DNA of 64,000 nucleotides from Onthophagus taurus (lineage: Eukaryota; Arthropoda; Insecta; Coleoptera; Scarabaeidae). The notes under the pieces were generated by a model that was not told the origin of the DNA, searched no databases, and was given only the letters and a program-made list of their open reading frames with translations. The stretch covers positions 22,327,501-22,391,500 of the forward strand of contig NC_091971.1 in the NCBI RefSeq assembly GCF_036711975.1, read 5' to 3'. A program made the translations under genes and the position numbers. Within the stretch, counting starts at the first letter, position 1. Each line of letters begins with the position of its first letter. This document shows positions 1 through 11,802 of the stretch, one piece after another.

Positions 1-105
1 AATCATCAGTAACAACTAATAATCGTGCTTTTATACCCATACTTTGCGCTCTTTCAATAGCTAATCCAAAATTTAATCTAACTCCACAGTTATTAGCAAT
101 TAATA
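1..105 (-). pseudogene. duplicated fragment of triokinase exon
   Basis: These 105 bases are nearly identical to 1960-2064 in the same orientation, inside the triokinase exon, and then diverge abruptly. The reading frame covers the stretch from the ANNCGDRLNFG motif to the start of the following TDD segment. The aspartate of the GDRLNFG motif is changed to valine (GVRLNFG), so a product would be doubtful as a kinase. The fragment runs off the left edge of the window, so it may be a truncated tandem copy or part of a second, diverged triokinase gene to the left. Confidence 0.7.
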
Positions 106-897
106 TTTCTTGAAGGCTATGAATCTTATCCGTGTTTATGGGATGTGTTTATGGGTGTATGGTAATAATAGTGCTTATCAGAACACAATCCAGAAGAGTA
201 TCAAAATTTTGTTTTGTCATCCGTAGATGATTTTTATAGCTTGCAGAATCTTCTGCTGCGAGTTCTCGTAGAAGTTTTGCAGAAGCACCTAGCACGTAGA
301 TCGACGACTAATCCATGCTTTAACCCAGGCACGATCTTTTTTTCCATCGACTATTTTGCATGCTTCGGAAAGTTCACTCGATATATTGCGCACTGTGCAA
401 TACACTTTAAAAATGAAACTGGCCTGTCACTTATTTTTGTTTTCGCACATGTAGTGTAAACCTTTACTGGCGTGCAAATAGAACTGGCGTCACTAAATCC
501 ATGCAGCCTACAGAAATAGGAACTAATGAAACAGATATAATGACGTAAGAGAGCATGGTAATATAATACGGTACTGTAACTTGTGATCTTAGTATTTTTA
601 GTACTGTCAATCCTTTTTCAGTAATTACAACCAATAAGTATTGTTAGTTCTTCGGGTGTTGTAAATTCACCTGAATACTCCCATTTTTTTTTTGTTATTG
701 ACTCTTATTCTGTTCCTGCCTTTTTTATTAATTTCCTAATAAGTTATTTGAAATGAGTTATTAATAGATAATAAAACATACATACCTAACATCCACATAT
801 AAACAGAAATAAATTTCACATCACATACCCCGCAAATATTCACAACAAGGAGATATTAAGTCTAGTTAACGTGGTAAAATATACTTTATGAACTTAC
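106..897. other. no recognised gene
   Basis: I see no conserved coding sequence on either strand. The missing 3' exon of triokinase, which should encode a motif like GDRTMLD on the minus strand, was looked for here and not found. Short open frames in the stretch resemble nothing I know. Confidence 0.4.
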
Positions 898-2402
898 ATA
901 ATTAAAGCGGATATAGCTCTTTTCAATGCCTGTAACCACATTTTACCATCAACCAATAGATTTTCATCAACGTCCATAAATTGTTTCCCTGCAGCTTCAA
1001 ACATAATAGCATATAAACAACCCGTAGTTCCCCCGGTTGCTGTTTCAAAAATTGAACCAATCTTGAGTAAAAACACAAACGGACAATTTAAATTTGGTGA
1101 CGGCAATTGACCGTTAATAGCCACAGCGGCTTGTTTTATTCTTGTACCTGCGTCTCCATCCCCAAATTCCGAATCGATAATATTGATTTGTTTCTCGCAA
1201 GAAATTAATGCGTCACAAGCAAATTGAATTACTAAAAGAAACGTATTTGCTTGTCTTTTTCCTAAACGTGGACCACGGAGTTCGAAATTATTTGAAGGTT
1301 TATTTTTGCTTTCTAACATGTTGATATCTGGGGTGTTGTCTAAGATTAACGGTTGGACCCAAGCAGCGCAATCTACTTTTTCGTCCAACATAGGAAGGAT
1401 GGTGGTGGGATCTTTTAATTGTATTATTGTTATAATAAATCCATGCATATCAATTGAAGTTATGAATTTTCCTATGATAACTCGAATGACTGGGACGTTT
1501 AACGTTCTTAAGTAACTTAAAATTTCTTTTGTAAAAATGTTTACTTCTAGTTTTGAAGCTGACCCTAAATTATTTACTAATACAATTACAGGGGTTGTCG
1601 CGTCAATCATTAATTTGTGCTCATTGTTTTCATTTGTCATTTCATTGAAGATGATTTTACAAATATTTTCTGCTGATGTTAGTGGCATTTGAATATTTCC
1701 CGTTTCGCCGTGTAAACCAGCAGCAATTTCTAAACTGATTTTTGGTAAACTATATTCGCATGTGTAACAACTACCTAGTTCAATATTTTTGCACTGTTTT
1801 ATAGAAACAGAAATAGAAAATATATTTTTTTGAAAATCATCGCAAAAATCATAGATTTCTTCTACAGTTTTTCCTAATTTTGCTAATTCCCCAGCGATTT
1901 TTTGTACAATAAAAACTCCGGTAAGGCCCCGTTTTTCTCTAGGTTTAGGCATCATACTACAATCATCAGTAACAACTAATAATCGTGCTTTTATACCCAT
2001 ACTTTGCGCTCTTTCAATGGCTAATCCAAAATTTAATCGATCTCCACAGTTATTAGCAATTATAGCTAAAACGCCTAAACATCGTTCGGTGGATAATTCA
2101 AGTATTGTACGAAGTATGTTTAAGCTGGATGGTGCTATGTATATATCACCTTGTATGGCTGCCGTTAGCATTCCTTTACCAACAAATCCAGCGTAACAGG
2201 GTTCGTGACCCGAGGCTCCTCCAGCAATTAATTTTACTTCATCCATTTCTTCGTAATCTTTACGAACAACCACATTTGCAAAATCGAATAAAGCCAATTG
2301 GGGGTTACAAGAAACCAAACCTAGCAGACTTTCAATGGGTACCGTTGGAACATTATTGATAAAGTGTTGGTTTCGTAATAAAACATCACCAGCCATTGCC
2401 AT
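898..2402 (-). CDS. TKFC: triokinase/FMN cyclase (dihydroxyacetone kinase), 3'-incomplete
   Basis: This is the cytosolic kinase that phosphorylates dihydroxyacetone and D-glyceraldehyde with ATP and can split FAD to cyclic FMN. One long exon gives 501 codons from the ATG at 2402. The DhaK domain has GGASGHEP at residues 61-68, GDRLNFG with D121, and the substrate-binding histidine H231 in GLHGETG. The DhaL domain has the Mg-nucleotide loop GDGDAG and a TGGTTG motif. The open frame would stop at ATG-TAA, but the bases there form a good donor (AT|GTAAGT), so the exon ends at 898 with two bases of the next codon. The last 60 or so residues expected from the family, including a GDRTMLD-type motif, must lie in a further exon that I could not find in 1-897. 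Animal orthologues are about 575 residues, so this is about 87 per cent of the protein. Seen directly: domains and donor. Inferred: the missing exon is outside the window or lost. Confidence 0.9.
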
Positions 2403-2784
2403 TATTATAACTTTTTAAGATACAAGATAATTAAAACGTAGGAATAGGAAAAATTGGGGTTACGATTTGAAATCTTTGAGGTTATCTTCTGAAATCATAC
2501 TCTTTCTATACGTTATTGCTTAAATTTAGAATGAAAATTATATTTATAATAAATTCTTATAATAAAATTGGTAGACTTACAAGGATTAGCACAAATATTA
2601 ATTTAAAATGTTCCATTAAATTAAATAAATATCATTTAAAACATCACACAAAAAATGTCAAATTGAATTAAATGTATTTGTCAAGTATTTGTATTGTATT
2701 CTTCTACTGGTCGGGTTCTGGAGTTTGAACTTCATGTCACATCATTGTCCAGTAACATAGTTTCTTTTGATTCTATTTCTTATT

Positions 2785-4700
2785 ATATAATAATAATAAT
2801 AATAAATTTATTGCACACTCAAAGTACAAAAACTATAAGAAAAAACTACAATATCGAATTGCTAATAGCAAAGCAAATACAGCTGTAACAATATAAATTT
2901 GAGGGAAGCAAAATGAGCTATTTCACAGAATTCGTCGAAGACGATCCGTGATCTTCCAATGGTCATCACAAACACATCTAAACTTAGCTAACTAACTAAT
3001 GATACTTAAACTTAAAAAAAAATAATAAAAAAGAAAAAGAGAAAAAAAAATAAAACAGACAAAACTAAAACTAAATTAATTATCGGTTTGATATAACACA
3101 ATTTTGTAGCGACTCACAAGCGATCTATGCGAGGGGATAGTTAGTAAGTTAGCATATCTAGTGTTAACACTATGCGTATCTCTTCTGGGTACAAATCTAC
3201 AATGCAGATATGGAGGGGAACCCGAGATCAAAATTTTATAAAGAAAACTAACCGAATGCAACCGCCGGCGGTTTTCCAAGTTTAACCAACCACAGTCAGA
3301 CAGCTTGTGGCTAATACGGTGAGGACGACGAATCCCGTAAATCATTCTAAGACAGGAATTCTGCACTTTTTGTAATCTGTCTTTATCCCTTCTATACAAA
3401 AACTCACCATAGACCGTGTCCAAGTACTTCAAGTTGCTAAGCACTAAAGATTCACACAGCTTACAAGACTTGGAGAAAACATGCCGCTGATGAAATATGG
3501 ACTTAAGAGCGCTGTATGACTTACTTATTAAGTAAGAGGTATTCTTAACAAAACGCAGATTCCTGTCCAGAAAGAGACCAAGATCCTTAACACAATCGAA
3601 AAACGGGATAGGCACAGACCCGAGTTGATCCTCGCACCCACGTCCACGTGTCGGTCCGAACAGAATAGCTTGTGATTTCGTTGGGTTCATCACAAGGCAG
3701 TGTCGTTTTGTGTATTTAAGCAAAGCCTCCAAGGTAGAATTGATACTATTCTCAGCACCCGCGGCGTCTTGTGGATATCTGGATCTGTGTATGAGTCTCG
3801 TCGGCGTACAGGTGGTTGCATCCCAGAAGACGACTTGGTAGATCATAGGTATATAAAGCGAACAGAATTGGTGATAGGATAGCACCTTGGGGAACTCCAC
3901 ATGTGACATCCAGAGAATCCGAATGGACACGATCAACAACAGCTGATCATCAATCACGCAAGTCAGCGCGGTGGCACATCCATATCCCGATCTAAAACTT
4001 GACTGATAGCGAGGCAACAAGTTAAAAGTGTTAATATGGCGACGGAGCTGAGTCTCCAACAATTTCTCAAATATCTTCGCTAAAATAGGTAGAATGCTGA
4101 TCGGTCTCAAATCCTTTACCTATGGGTTTCTTTTCGGTATGGGTATCACAAGTGACTCCTTCCATGCTTCAGGAAAAGTATCTATGCACGCATTAAAGAC
4201 ATGAGTAATACACCCAGACATTTTGCGTTCAGTCCATCAGCACCCGTAGCAGTGCTCCTGATAGAAGAGGAGGCGCAAAGCACCTCAACCTCGGAAACGT
4301 GCTCGAAACGCATCCTCTGCTCGGGTGAAATCAAGGGATTAGAACGGTAGTGCTCAATGATCGTGTCGTCCGGTAATTGAGGCTGAGGCAAGACGAACTC
4401 AGAGTTAAGAAGGTTCGGGTCTCTCAAAGCAGGAGGTAACGTTGTATACTCCCTGTTTGAAATATTAAATTTTTTTGATTTCTGACCAAAGACACTTTTT
4501 GTTATTATGATGTCTGTCACACTGGTACTTAAAATAGGCCTTTTTTTGACAGCTCTGGTCGTTTCATTCCTTAGTGACTTATAGCACTCATGATGCGAAG
4601 CTCTTCCATATCTCCGATAACGTTTCAATATCTTCAATATGATATCTTCCCTCTTCAGCTCAATCGAACTGCCCCACTTTTGCGTCCAAACTCGGAAATA
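2785..4700 (-). mobile_element. 5'-truncated non-LTR retrotransposon (LINE) remnant
   Basis: Reverse-transcriptase coding on the minus strand is followed by a 3' non-coding tail that ends in a (TTA)n microsatellite near 2785-2810, as in CR1/L2-like LINEs. The related copy at 63115-64000 has the same kind of tail and a similar C-terminus. The 5' edge near 4700 is approximate. The clade is not resolved beyond CR1/L2/Jockey-like. Confidence 0.75.
3076..4637 (-). pseudogene. reverse transcriptase of LINE, frameshifted
   Basis: Two blocks in different frames make up the C-terminal two thirds of a LINE ORF2. The upstream block (4182-4637) is the segment before the polymerase fingers. The downstream block (3076-4110) carries RPISILPILAKIFEKLL and the C-terminal region after the active site. 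The active site itself (about 3800-3830) is in another frame and reads LYADET, so the usual YADD has become YADE and is flanked by frameshifts. Dead copy. Confidence 0.8.
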
Positions 4701-4758
4701 ATACCAATCTCTCTTATACGATTAACATACATGATTATAACTTAATTTAGTAAATTGG

Positions 4759-4766
4759 GTGTATTG
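4759..4766. repeat. 8-bp target-site duplication, left
   Basis: gtgtattg, identical to 8021-8028, directly abutting the hAT terminal inverted repeat. Confidence 0.85.
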
Positions 4767-4812
4767 TAGTGGTGGAATGGATATCCGGCTTTAGCCGGAT
4801 ATTAAAAACCTA

Positions 4813-5040
4813 TTACTTATTGTTAGTACTCCACCATTCACAAGAATTAGTATCTTTTTTAGGTGTTGGACACTGCAGATAATAACCAAGTTCAACCTCA
4901 ATAGGACATTTTTCATTGAATACAACTTTATTTATATCAAGTTTGGCTTCAGCAACCTCATTGTAACAATCCCAATTCGATACATAAAATCTCTTGTTGA
5001 AGTTTCGTCTAGTTTCCTTCTCTTCGTATGTAACTCATCA
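4813..5040 (-). pseudogene. hAT transposase C-terminal dimerisation fragment
   Basis: On the minus strand, an open frame ending in TAA at 4813-4815 contains EVELGYYLQCP followed by CEWWSTNN. This is the signature of the hAT C-terminal dimerisation domain (E-x-L-x-x-YL ... EWW-x-x-N). The catalytic core is missing. A further remnant may lie at the other end of the element (minus-strand frame 7821-8018), but I could not place it in the family. Confidence 0.75.
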
Positions 5041-6274
5041 TCACATTCATTACTAACAGAACTGTCGCTGTTATCACTTTCGATTATTAATTAAAGTATC
5101 CTGTTTTTAATGCAAAAAGCCGTTTTGAAAAATCACTTTTAGTTCTTGAAAAATAAATTTTTGAAGTGATCGACAATTTTTTCGAATTTAGCAGTTTTCG
5201 CCGATTAACTTTTAAAAATTTGTATAAAATCCAGTTCTGGAAATATGAGTATGAAAATTTCCCAAAGTGTTAATAAAAGTGTCCTCTTTCCAATGAACCA
5301 ACCCGTTTTGAAAAATAATTTTTAGTTTTTGAGAAAACAATATTTGAAGATTTGATAAAATTTTCGATGTTGCAATTTTCATCAATAATTTTCAAAATTC
5401 GCTATAAAATTCATTTCTTAAAGGATCCTTGTGGAAATATTACCAATTATTAATTAAAGTATTCTTCTTTTAATCCAAAAAGCCGTTTTGAAAAATCGCT
5501 TTTAGTTCTTGAGAAATAAATTTTTGAACTAATCCACAATTTTTTCGAATTTTACAATTTTCGCCGATTAAGTTTTAAAAATTTGTATAAAATCCAGTTC
5601 TGGAAATATGAGTATGAAAATTTTCCAAAGTGTTAATAAAAGTGTCCTCTTTCCAATGAACTAACCCGATTTGAAAAACAACTTTTAGTTTTTGAGAAAG
5701 CAATATTTGAAGTTTTGATAAAATTTTCGACGTTTTGAATTTTCATCGATAATTTTCAAAATTCGCTACAAAATTCATTTCATGAAGGATCCTTGTGGAA
5801 ATATTACCAATTATTAATTAAAGTATCTTCTTTTAATGCAAAAAGCCGTTTTGAAAAATCACTTTCAATTCTTGAGAAATAAATTTTTGAAATGATCAAC
5901 AATTTTTTCGAATTTTACAATTTTCGCCGATTAAGTTTTAAAAATTCGTATACAATCCAGTTCTTGGAATATGAGTATGAAAATTTCCCAAAGTGTTAAT
6001 AAAAGTGTCCTCTTTCCAATGAACCAACTCGTTTTGAAAAATAATCTTTAGTTTTTGAGAAAACAATATTTGAAATTTTGATAAAATTTTCGATGTTACA
6101 ATTTTCATCGATAACTTTCAAAATTCGCTATAAAATTAATTTCTTGAAGGATCCTTGTGGAATTATCACCAATTATTAATTAAAGTATCCTCTTTTTACT
6201 GCAACAAGCCGTTTTGAAAAATCGCTTTTAATTTTTGAGAAATAAATTCTTGAAATGATCGACAATTTTTTCGA

Positions 6275-7175
6275 GTAGTAGTAGTAAAAGTATTTATTCC
6301 GGAATTACAATTATTATACAAACATTATTTACAGTTATATTTTAAATTTATTATATTGTCATATTCTCCGGAACGGGCTCTCGACCGAGGTCCTCCTGCC
6401 CTTGCTGAACTCTCATCCATATAATAATTATAATTTACTTGATATCATTCAACAAATAACTAATTGACATCCTGTAAAGGGTTATTATCCGAAAGAAATA
6501 GCGATCTGAGACTGTGGTTTTCAGTTATTTTTAAATTGCTTTCATTAGCAAGTGCAACTATTCAGTCTGTAATTGGTGTTATTTTACATTTCTCATAAAG
6601 AAGTTGATTCGACAGGTTATAAAGTGGATTTCTAGGGTTTCTTAATTTTGTTATGCATCTTAAACACGTTCTCTCGGCAACTTCAAGATTTCGTCTGGGT
6701 TGGTTTCCTACATAGCACAAAATTGATGCTCCATAATCCAAAATCGGTCTGCAAATGGTTTTATAAATGTCGACTGCGCATTTAAAACTGATGCCTCTGT
6801 TTATATATGTTAAACATCTAAGATATTTCGTCCTAGCGTTCGATTTTTTAGTGTGAATATTAAATTTTAATTTGTTATCTAGATCAATCCCTAAATATTT
6901 GCACACCTTAATTGGAGTAATCAACATATTAGCTATCGATATTTTAGGTGATCTACCAGATATTCTATGGAATGGTAATAATAACTGTGTTTTTTGTGGG
7001 TTAATTTGATTACGCCATGTTCTATACCAGCTTTCTATTTTTTCCGTCAGATTTTGAAGAGTTTCTAATGCTCCATTCAAAGTACGATCATGCGATATTA
7101 ACACCGTGTCATCTGCGTATTGGAGAATGTATGCTTTCTTATTATGTTTCTCAGTCATCATATCAAACACAAATA
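6275..7175 (-). mobile_element. 5'-truncated LINE inserted in the tandem array
   Basis: The satellite is interrupted after gacaattttttcga (about 6262-6275) and resumes as ttttgccgatcaag near 7185. The insert begins with a (TAG)n run on the plus strand, which is the 3' microsatellite tail of a minus-strand LINE, and carries a reverse-transcriptase C-terminus. It post-dates expansion of the array. The right junction is uncertain by about 10 bp. Confidence 0.8.
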
Positions 7176-7185
7176 TGTTTAGCAA
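6562..7185 (-). pseudogene. LINE reverse transcriptase, C-terminal part
   Basis: 207 residues contain the polymerase active site YADDTVLISHD near the start, the INPQKTQLLL segment, a YLGIDLDNKL thumb motif and the ILDYGA region typical of Jockey-type elements. The N-terminal half was never inserted (5' truncation), so the frame begins at the junction. It is uninterrupted, suggesting a relatively young insertion, but it is not functional. Confidence 0.8.
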
Positions 7186-8020
7186 TTTTTGCCGATCAAG
7201 TTTTAAAAATTCGTATAAAATCTATTTCTGGGAATATGAGTATGAAAGTTTTCCAAAGTGTTAATAAAAGTGTCCTCTTTCCAATGAACCAATACGTTTT
7301 GAAAAATAACTTTTAGTTTTTGAGAAAACAATATTTGAAGTTTTCATAAAATTTTTATCGATAACTTTCAAAATTCGCTATAAAATTCATTTCTTAAAGG
7401 GTCCTTGTGGATATATTACCAATTATTAATTAAAGTATCCTCTTTTTAATGCAAAAAGCCGTTTTAAAAAATCACTTTCAGTTCTTGAGAAATAAATTTT
7501 TGAAATAATCGACAATTTTTTCGAATTTTACAATTTTCGCCGATTAAGTTTTAAAAATTCGTATAAAATCCATTTCTTGGAATATGAGCATGAAAATTAT
7601 CCAAAGTGTTAATAAAAGTATCCTCTTTCCAATGAAGCAACCCGTTTTGAAAAATAACTTTTAGTTTTTGAGAATACAATATTTGAAGTTTTGATAAAAT
7701 TTTCGATGTAGCAATTTTCAAAATTCGCTATAAAATTCATTTCTTGAAGGATCCTTGTGGGAATATCGCCAATTATTAATTAAAGTATCCTCTTGTGTTG
7801 CTTCGTTAGTTAAATCATCATTAAAAAAGTTCATTTTGTATCTTGGATCCAATAAGTTGACATATCTTATCAGCTTTCGTATTAATTTCATTTTTATTCA
7901 AATATCGCAATAATGGGGTAATGTAGGGTATCACTTCAGAAATGTACCAGAAATTATAACCATAATAGCCGAATATCCGGTATCCGGCTTTTCGCAAAAT
8001 CACTATCCGTTCCATCACTA

Positions 8021-8028
8021 GTGTATTG
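8021..8028. repeat. 8-bp target-site duplication, right
   Basis: gtgtattg, identical to 4759-4766. An exact 8-bp match outside imperfect inverted ends indicates a genuine, not very old insertion. Confidence 0.85.
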
Positions 8029-8399
8029 TTACTAACTCATTATCAGTTGAAAGTGAGCTTATTTTGAGAACAGTTAAGTATTAGAATAAAATGTCACGAC
8101 TTTGCATTCATATAATATTGGCCCCACTTATTATTTTTTTAATTCCAAAAATGGAAATTACTTCTCGAGATATGTAGTTTTAAAATACATGATGATTATT
8201 TAATTTATATAATAAAAAAAAGAGTTACTTTCACACAAAATCGCGTAGAACATCAAACAAAAACGTCAAAAGTTTGTTGGAATATTTGTTATAGTACCTG
8301 ATTAAACCCGATGTCTGAATTGCAACAGTTATACACTTTATACATTTATTTAAATAATTATGAAAAAAAAATTATAGCAACGTAATAACAACAAGCAAA

Positions 8400-10046
8400 T
8401 AAAACATTTCTGAAGTGATACCCTATATTGCCACATTATTGTGATATTTGAATAAAAATGAAATTAATAAGAAAGCTGATAAGATATGTCAACTTATTTG
8501 GATCCACTAAAAGTTATTGTTCAAAACGGGTTGATTTATTGGAAAGAGGACACTTTTATTAACATATTGCGAAATGTTCATACTCATATTCCAAGAAATC
8601 GATTTTATATGAATTTTTAAAACTCAATCGGCGAAAATTGCAAAATTCGAAAAAATTGTCGGTCATTTCAAAAATTTATTTCTCAAAAACTGAAAGCGAT
8701 TTTTCAAAACGGCTTGTTGCATTAAAAAGAAGATACTTTAATTAATAATTGGTGATATTTCCACAAGAATCCTTCAATAAATTAATTTTATAGTGAATTT
8801 TGAAAGATATCGATGAAAATAGCAACATCGAAAATTTTATCAAAACTTCAAATATTGTTTTCTCAAAAACTACAAAGTATTTTTCAAAATGGGTTGGTTC
8901 ATTGGAAAAAGGACACTTTTATTAACATTTCGGGAAATTTTCATACTCATATTCCAAGAAATCAATTTTATACGAATTTTTAAATCTTAATCAGCGAAAA
9001 TTGCAAAATTCGAAAAAATTATCGATTATTTCAAAAATTTTTTTATCAAGAATTAAATGTGATATTTCAAAACGGCTTTTTGCATTAAAAAGAGGATACT
9101 TTAATTAATAATTGGTGATATTTCCTTAACGATCCTTCAAGAAATTAATTTTATGGCGAATTTTGAAAGTTATCGATGAAAATTGCAACATCGAAAATTT
9201 TTTCAAAACTTCAAATATTGTTTTCTCAAAAACTAAAAGTTATTCTTCAAAACGTGTTGGTTCATTGGAAAGAGGACACTTTTATTAACATTTCGGGATA
9301 TTTTCATACTCATATTCCACGAAATCGATTTTATACGAATTTTTAAAACTTAATCGGCGAAAATTGCAAAATTCGAAAAAATTGTCGGTCATTTCAAAAA
9401 TTTATTTCTCAAAAACTGAAAGCGATTTTTCAAAACGGCTTGTTGCATTAAAAAGTAGATACTTTAATTAATAATTGGTGATATTTCCACAAGAATCCTT
9501 CAATAAATTAATTTTATAGTGAATTTTGAAAGTTATCGATGAAAATTGCAACATCGAAAATTTTATCAAAACTTCAAATATAGTTTTCTCAAAAACTAAA
9601 AAGTATTTTTCAAAATGGGTTGGTTCATTGGAAAGAGGACACTTTTATTAACATTTCGGGAAATTTTCATACTCATATTCCAAGAAATCGATTTTATATG
9701 AATTTTTAAAACTTAATCGGCGAAAATTGCAAAATTCAAAAAAATTGTCGGTCATTTCAAAAATTTATTTCTCAAGAACTAAAAGCGATTTTTTAAAACG
9801 GCCTTTTGCATTAAAAAGAGGATACTATAATTAATAATTTGTGACATTTCCACAAGGATTCTCCAAGATATTAATTTTATAGCGAATTTTGAAAATTATC
9901 GAAGAAAACATCGAAATTTTTTTCAAAACTTCAAATATTGTTTTTTCAAAAACTAAAAGTTATTCTTCAAAACGTGTTTGTCCATTGGAAAGAGGACACT
10001 TTTATTAACATTTCGGGAAATGTTCATACTCATATTCCAAGAAATC
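8400..10046 (-). repeat. second satellite/hAT-derived array in inverted orientation
   Basis: Sequence at 8400-8500 is the reverse complement of 7860-7950, the hAT internal part next to its right end. It is followed by about four and a half units of the same ~360-bp satellite in reverse orientation (aattaataattggtgatat near 8740, 9100, 9465 and a variant near 9822). No terminal inverted repeat or target duplication was found for this copy, so it is a truncated relative. Together with 5085-7795 it makes a very large imperfect inverted repeat around about 8170. Confidence 0.8.
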
Positions 10047-10157
10047 TTCAATGTTTTTTATTTATTTATATATTGTATTTTATAGTGTAATTTCATTTTT
10101 TAAAATGTTTTTTATATGTCTTTTCTTTGTAATGTTAATTTTATTTTATTGACCATT

Positions 10158-10199
10158 CGGCTGAAGATGACTAAGTAAAACTAGTCGAAACCGGTTCCG
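10158..10199 (+). ncRNA. hammerhead-ribozyme-like motif of a Penelope-type end
   Basis: CGG, then CTGAAGA, a GAC/GTC stem II, GAAA, a palindromic ACCGGT stem III, one free base, and CCG closing stem I. This matches the compact type I hammerhead motifs known from Penelope-like element terminal repeats, with one extra T between CTGAAGA and stem II that every copy in this window shares. It sits in AT-rich sequence that looks like a Penelope-like terminal repeat (about 10050-10260). Confidence 0.6.
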
Positions 10200-10629
10200 T
10201 TAAAATAAATTGAATTTTGCAAGATAAGAAGTTATATTTATTTGTTTATTATTTTAATATTTAAACGAAACTTGCAACATGGATATCAACAGTTATAATC
10301 ATCCTTTATATTCCACATGAGACACTTCTGTTCGGGACCTACACCAATGATCCATCTGTATATATGTGTTGAAAATCTGGCCATTTCTCTTTGATGTAAC
10401 CTATTTCCCTTCCTATTACGTTACCAACTTCAACAACCGATTTAAGATCTTTGTAAGATCCAGGAGTAAATGCTAGTAAAAATAAAGTAAAAATTTTCTT
10501 TAAATTAATTTATTACTCACAATTTTAATTATAAATGTATATACCTTTGTATCTTTTTATATACAACATAAATACAAAATTAAATAATATTTAAAATAAA
10601 AAAAATTTTATACAAAAATAGAAATAAAA

Positions 10630-11802
10630 TTAAGATAATTCAAAACCCGCTTGTTGTTCAATAGCTTGTAACAATTTTTTTTTAAGTATCGCTTCATCTT
10701 TAATTAACGGGATTTTTAGGAGATTTAAACATGTACTAGCGGTCGGCATACGATCTTCAGACCCAGAAGATTGAATGCAAAAACTTGGAGTTAATTCTTT
10801 AAATCCTAACAATGGAGGTCGAGAACAACTCGTCACAAACTTTAATAGTTGTTTCTTTTGCGTCTCAGTAAACCGATCGACGATTTTCCAAAACATGATT
10901 ATAGTTGGATGCTCAGATGTAAAATCACCTACGAATAAAATTAATTATAATCATAAATTCCTTTTTAAAAAATTTACCTCCATATGCAGTATTATTCTTT
11001 AAATCTTCGACATCAATCTCTTGATTATCACCACTTATAATCACTTGGAGCTCATAATAATTAAATAAACGTAACCATAAAATGGGAACCACGCTGTCTA
11101 AGCCTTCACGAAAAGCGGCGCATTGTTGCGAAATTTGAGTGTTTAATTTTAAATCCGCTAATTTGTGGATGTACTCTAATCGATTATCATTTGTGACAGC
11201 TATATTTCTTCCCCCTGGTTTTAATTCTACTACCTTTATGACAAAAAAAAATATAAGAAATAAATTAAATTAAGATATTAACATTAATTTACTCTAGTTT
11301 CTCCTAAGTCATTATTTACTAAAGTAAAATCCAATCCTAAATCTTGAACATCTCCTGTATAATCTCTTAAATAAAGCAAGTTACGGTAAAGAATTGGGTC
11401 TAAAGATTGTAAGAAATGGGCGCTTGCTTTATCGACTAAGAGTTTAGCTAGGAAAAACTCTGCTAAAGGTAAATCAACGAGAATATTTTCGAAGACTGCC
11501 TGAAAATGAATGCGTTTTAAATTGGTAAAATCGTAAAAACATTTATTAATTTGTTACTTTTCCAACTAGACGACCAATAAAATAGTAATGATCCCTATAA
11601 TTTTCTATTAAAAGGTGAACGTTTGGATTGGGGTACAAAGTATTATCAGCGGTTAAAAGAAAGAATCCTCTGTTTGGGTCGAATGCTGTTTTTAATACTT
11701 CGTTTATGAATTCTTTAAAGATACCACCTCCATCAATTCCTGCTTCCTCTAAACCGACGTTATTAATAAATTGGATTCGTAAACGTTGTTTCATTACAGA
11801 AT
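10630..11802 (-). CDS. UBE3C: UBE3C exons 9-12: HECT domain
   Basis: Four exons separated by 49-59 bp introns. Exon 9 holds GIDGGGIFKEF and the N-lobe, exon 10 the LVNNDLGE segment, exon 11 the conserved GGRNIAVTNDNRLEYIH region, exon 12 the C-lobe with the active-site cysteine and the AGFELS end. Phases are 1, 0, 0, 1 and fit exon 8. A polyadenylation-type AATAAA on the minus strand lies near 10509-10514, about 115 bp past the stop. Confidence 0.93.

Larger units (their letters stand above)
5085..7795 (+). repeat. ~360-bp tandem repeat array inside the hAT element
   Basis: The phrase attattaattaaagtat recurs near 5085, 5447, 5808, 6168, 7417 and 7770, giving a period of about 360 bp once the inserted LINE is discounted. 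Each unit is two related halves of about 180 bp: both have a tcctcttt start, then ccgttttgaaaaat, then tttttgagaaa-like, then an AT-rich tail. So it is a dimeric higher-order satellite. No coding capacity. Confidence 0.9.
4767..8020 (-). mobile_element. hAT-superfamily DNA transposon, non-autonomous, carrying satellite
   Basis: The terminal inverted repeats are TAGTGGTGGAATGGATA on the left (4767) and TAGTGATGGAACGGATA on the right read inward from 8020. They start with TAGnG as hAT ends do. An exact 8-bp duplication gtgtattg flanks the element (4759-4766 and 8021-8028), the hAT target-site length. Subterminal sequence repeats TATCCGG motifs. The left end still holds the transposase C-terminus (4813-5040, minus). 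Most of the 3.25-kb interior has been replaced by a ~360-bp tandem array, and a LINE has landed in the array. Orientation is given by the transposase remnant. Confidence 0.88.

Noticed and set aside
214..459. 81-codon plus-strand open frame near the left edge
   Set aside because: No recognisable motif, no splice context and ordinary AT-rich composition; taken as chance.
898..903. ATG-TAA as the true C-terminus of triokinase
   Set aside because: The protein would lack the conserved C-terminal segment of the DhaL domain, and the same bases form a strong GTAAGT donor.
7821..8018. 65-codon minus-strand frame at the right end of the hAT element as a separate gene
   Set aside because: It runs into the terminal inverted repeat and is best explained as internal hAT sequence, perhaps part of the decayed transposase; I could not place it confidently.
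5085..10046. CRISPR-like regular repeats
   Set aside because: The repeats are about 360 bp and contiguous, without unique spacers, and the context is an animal nuclear genome.
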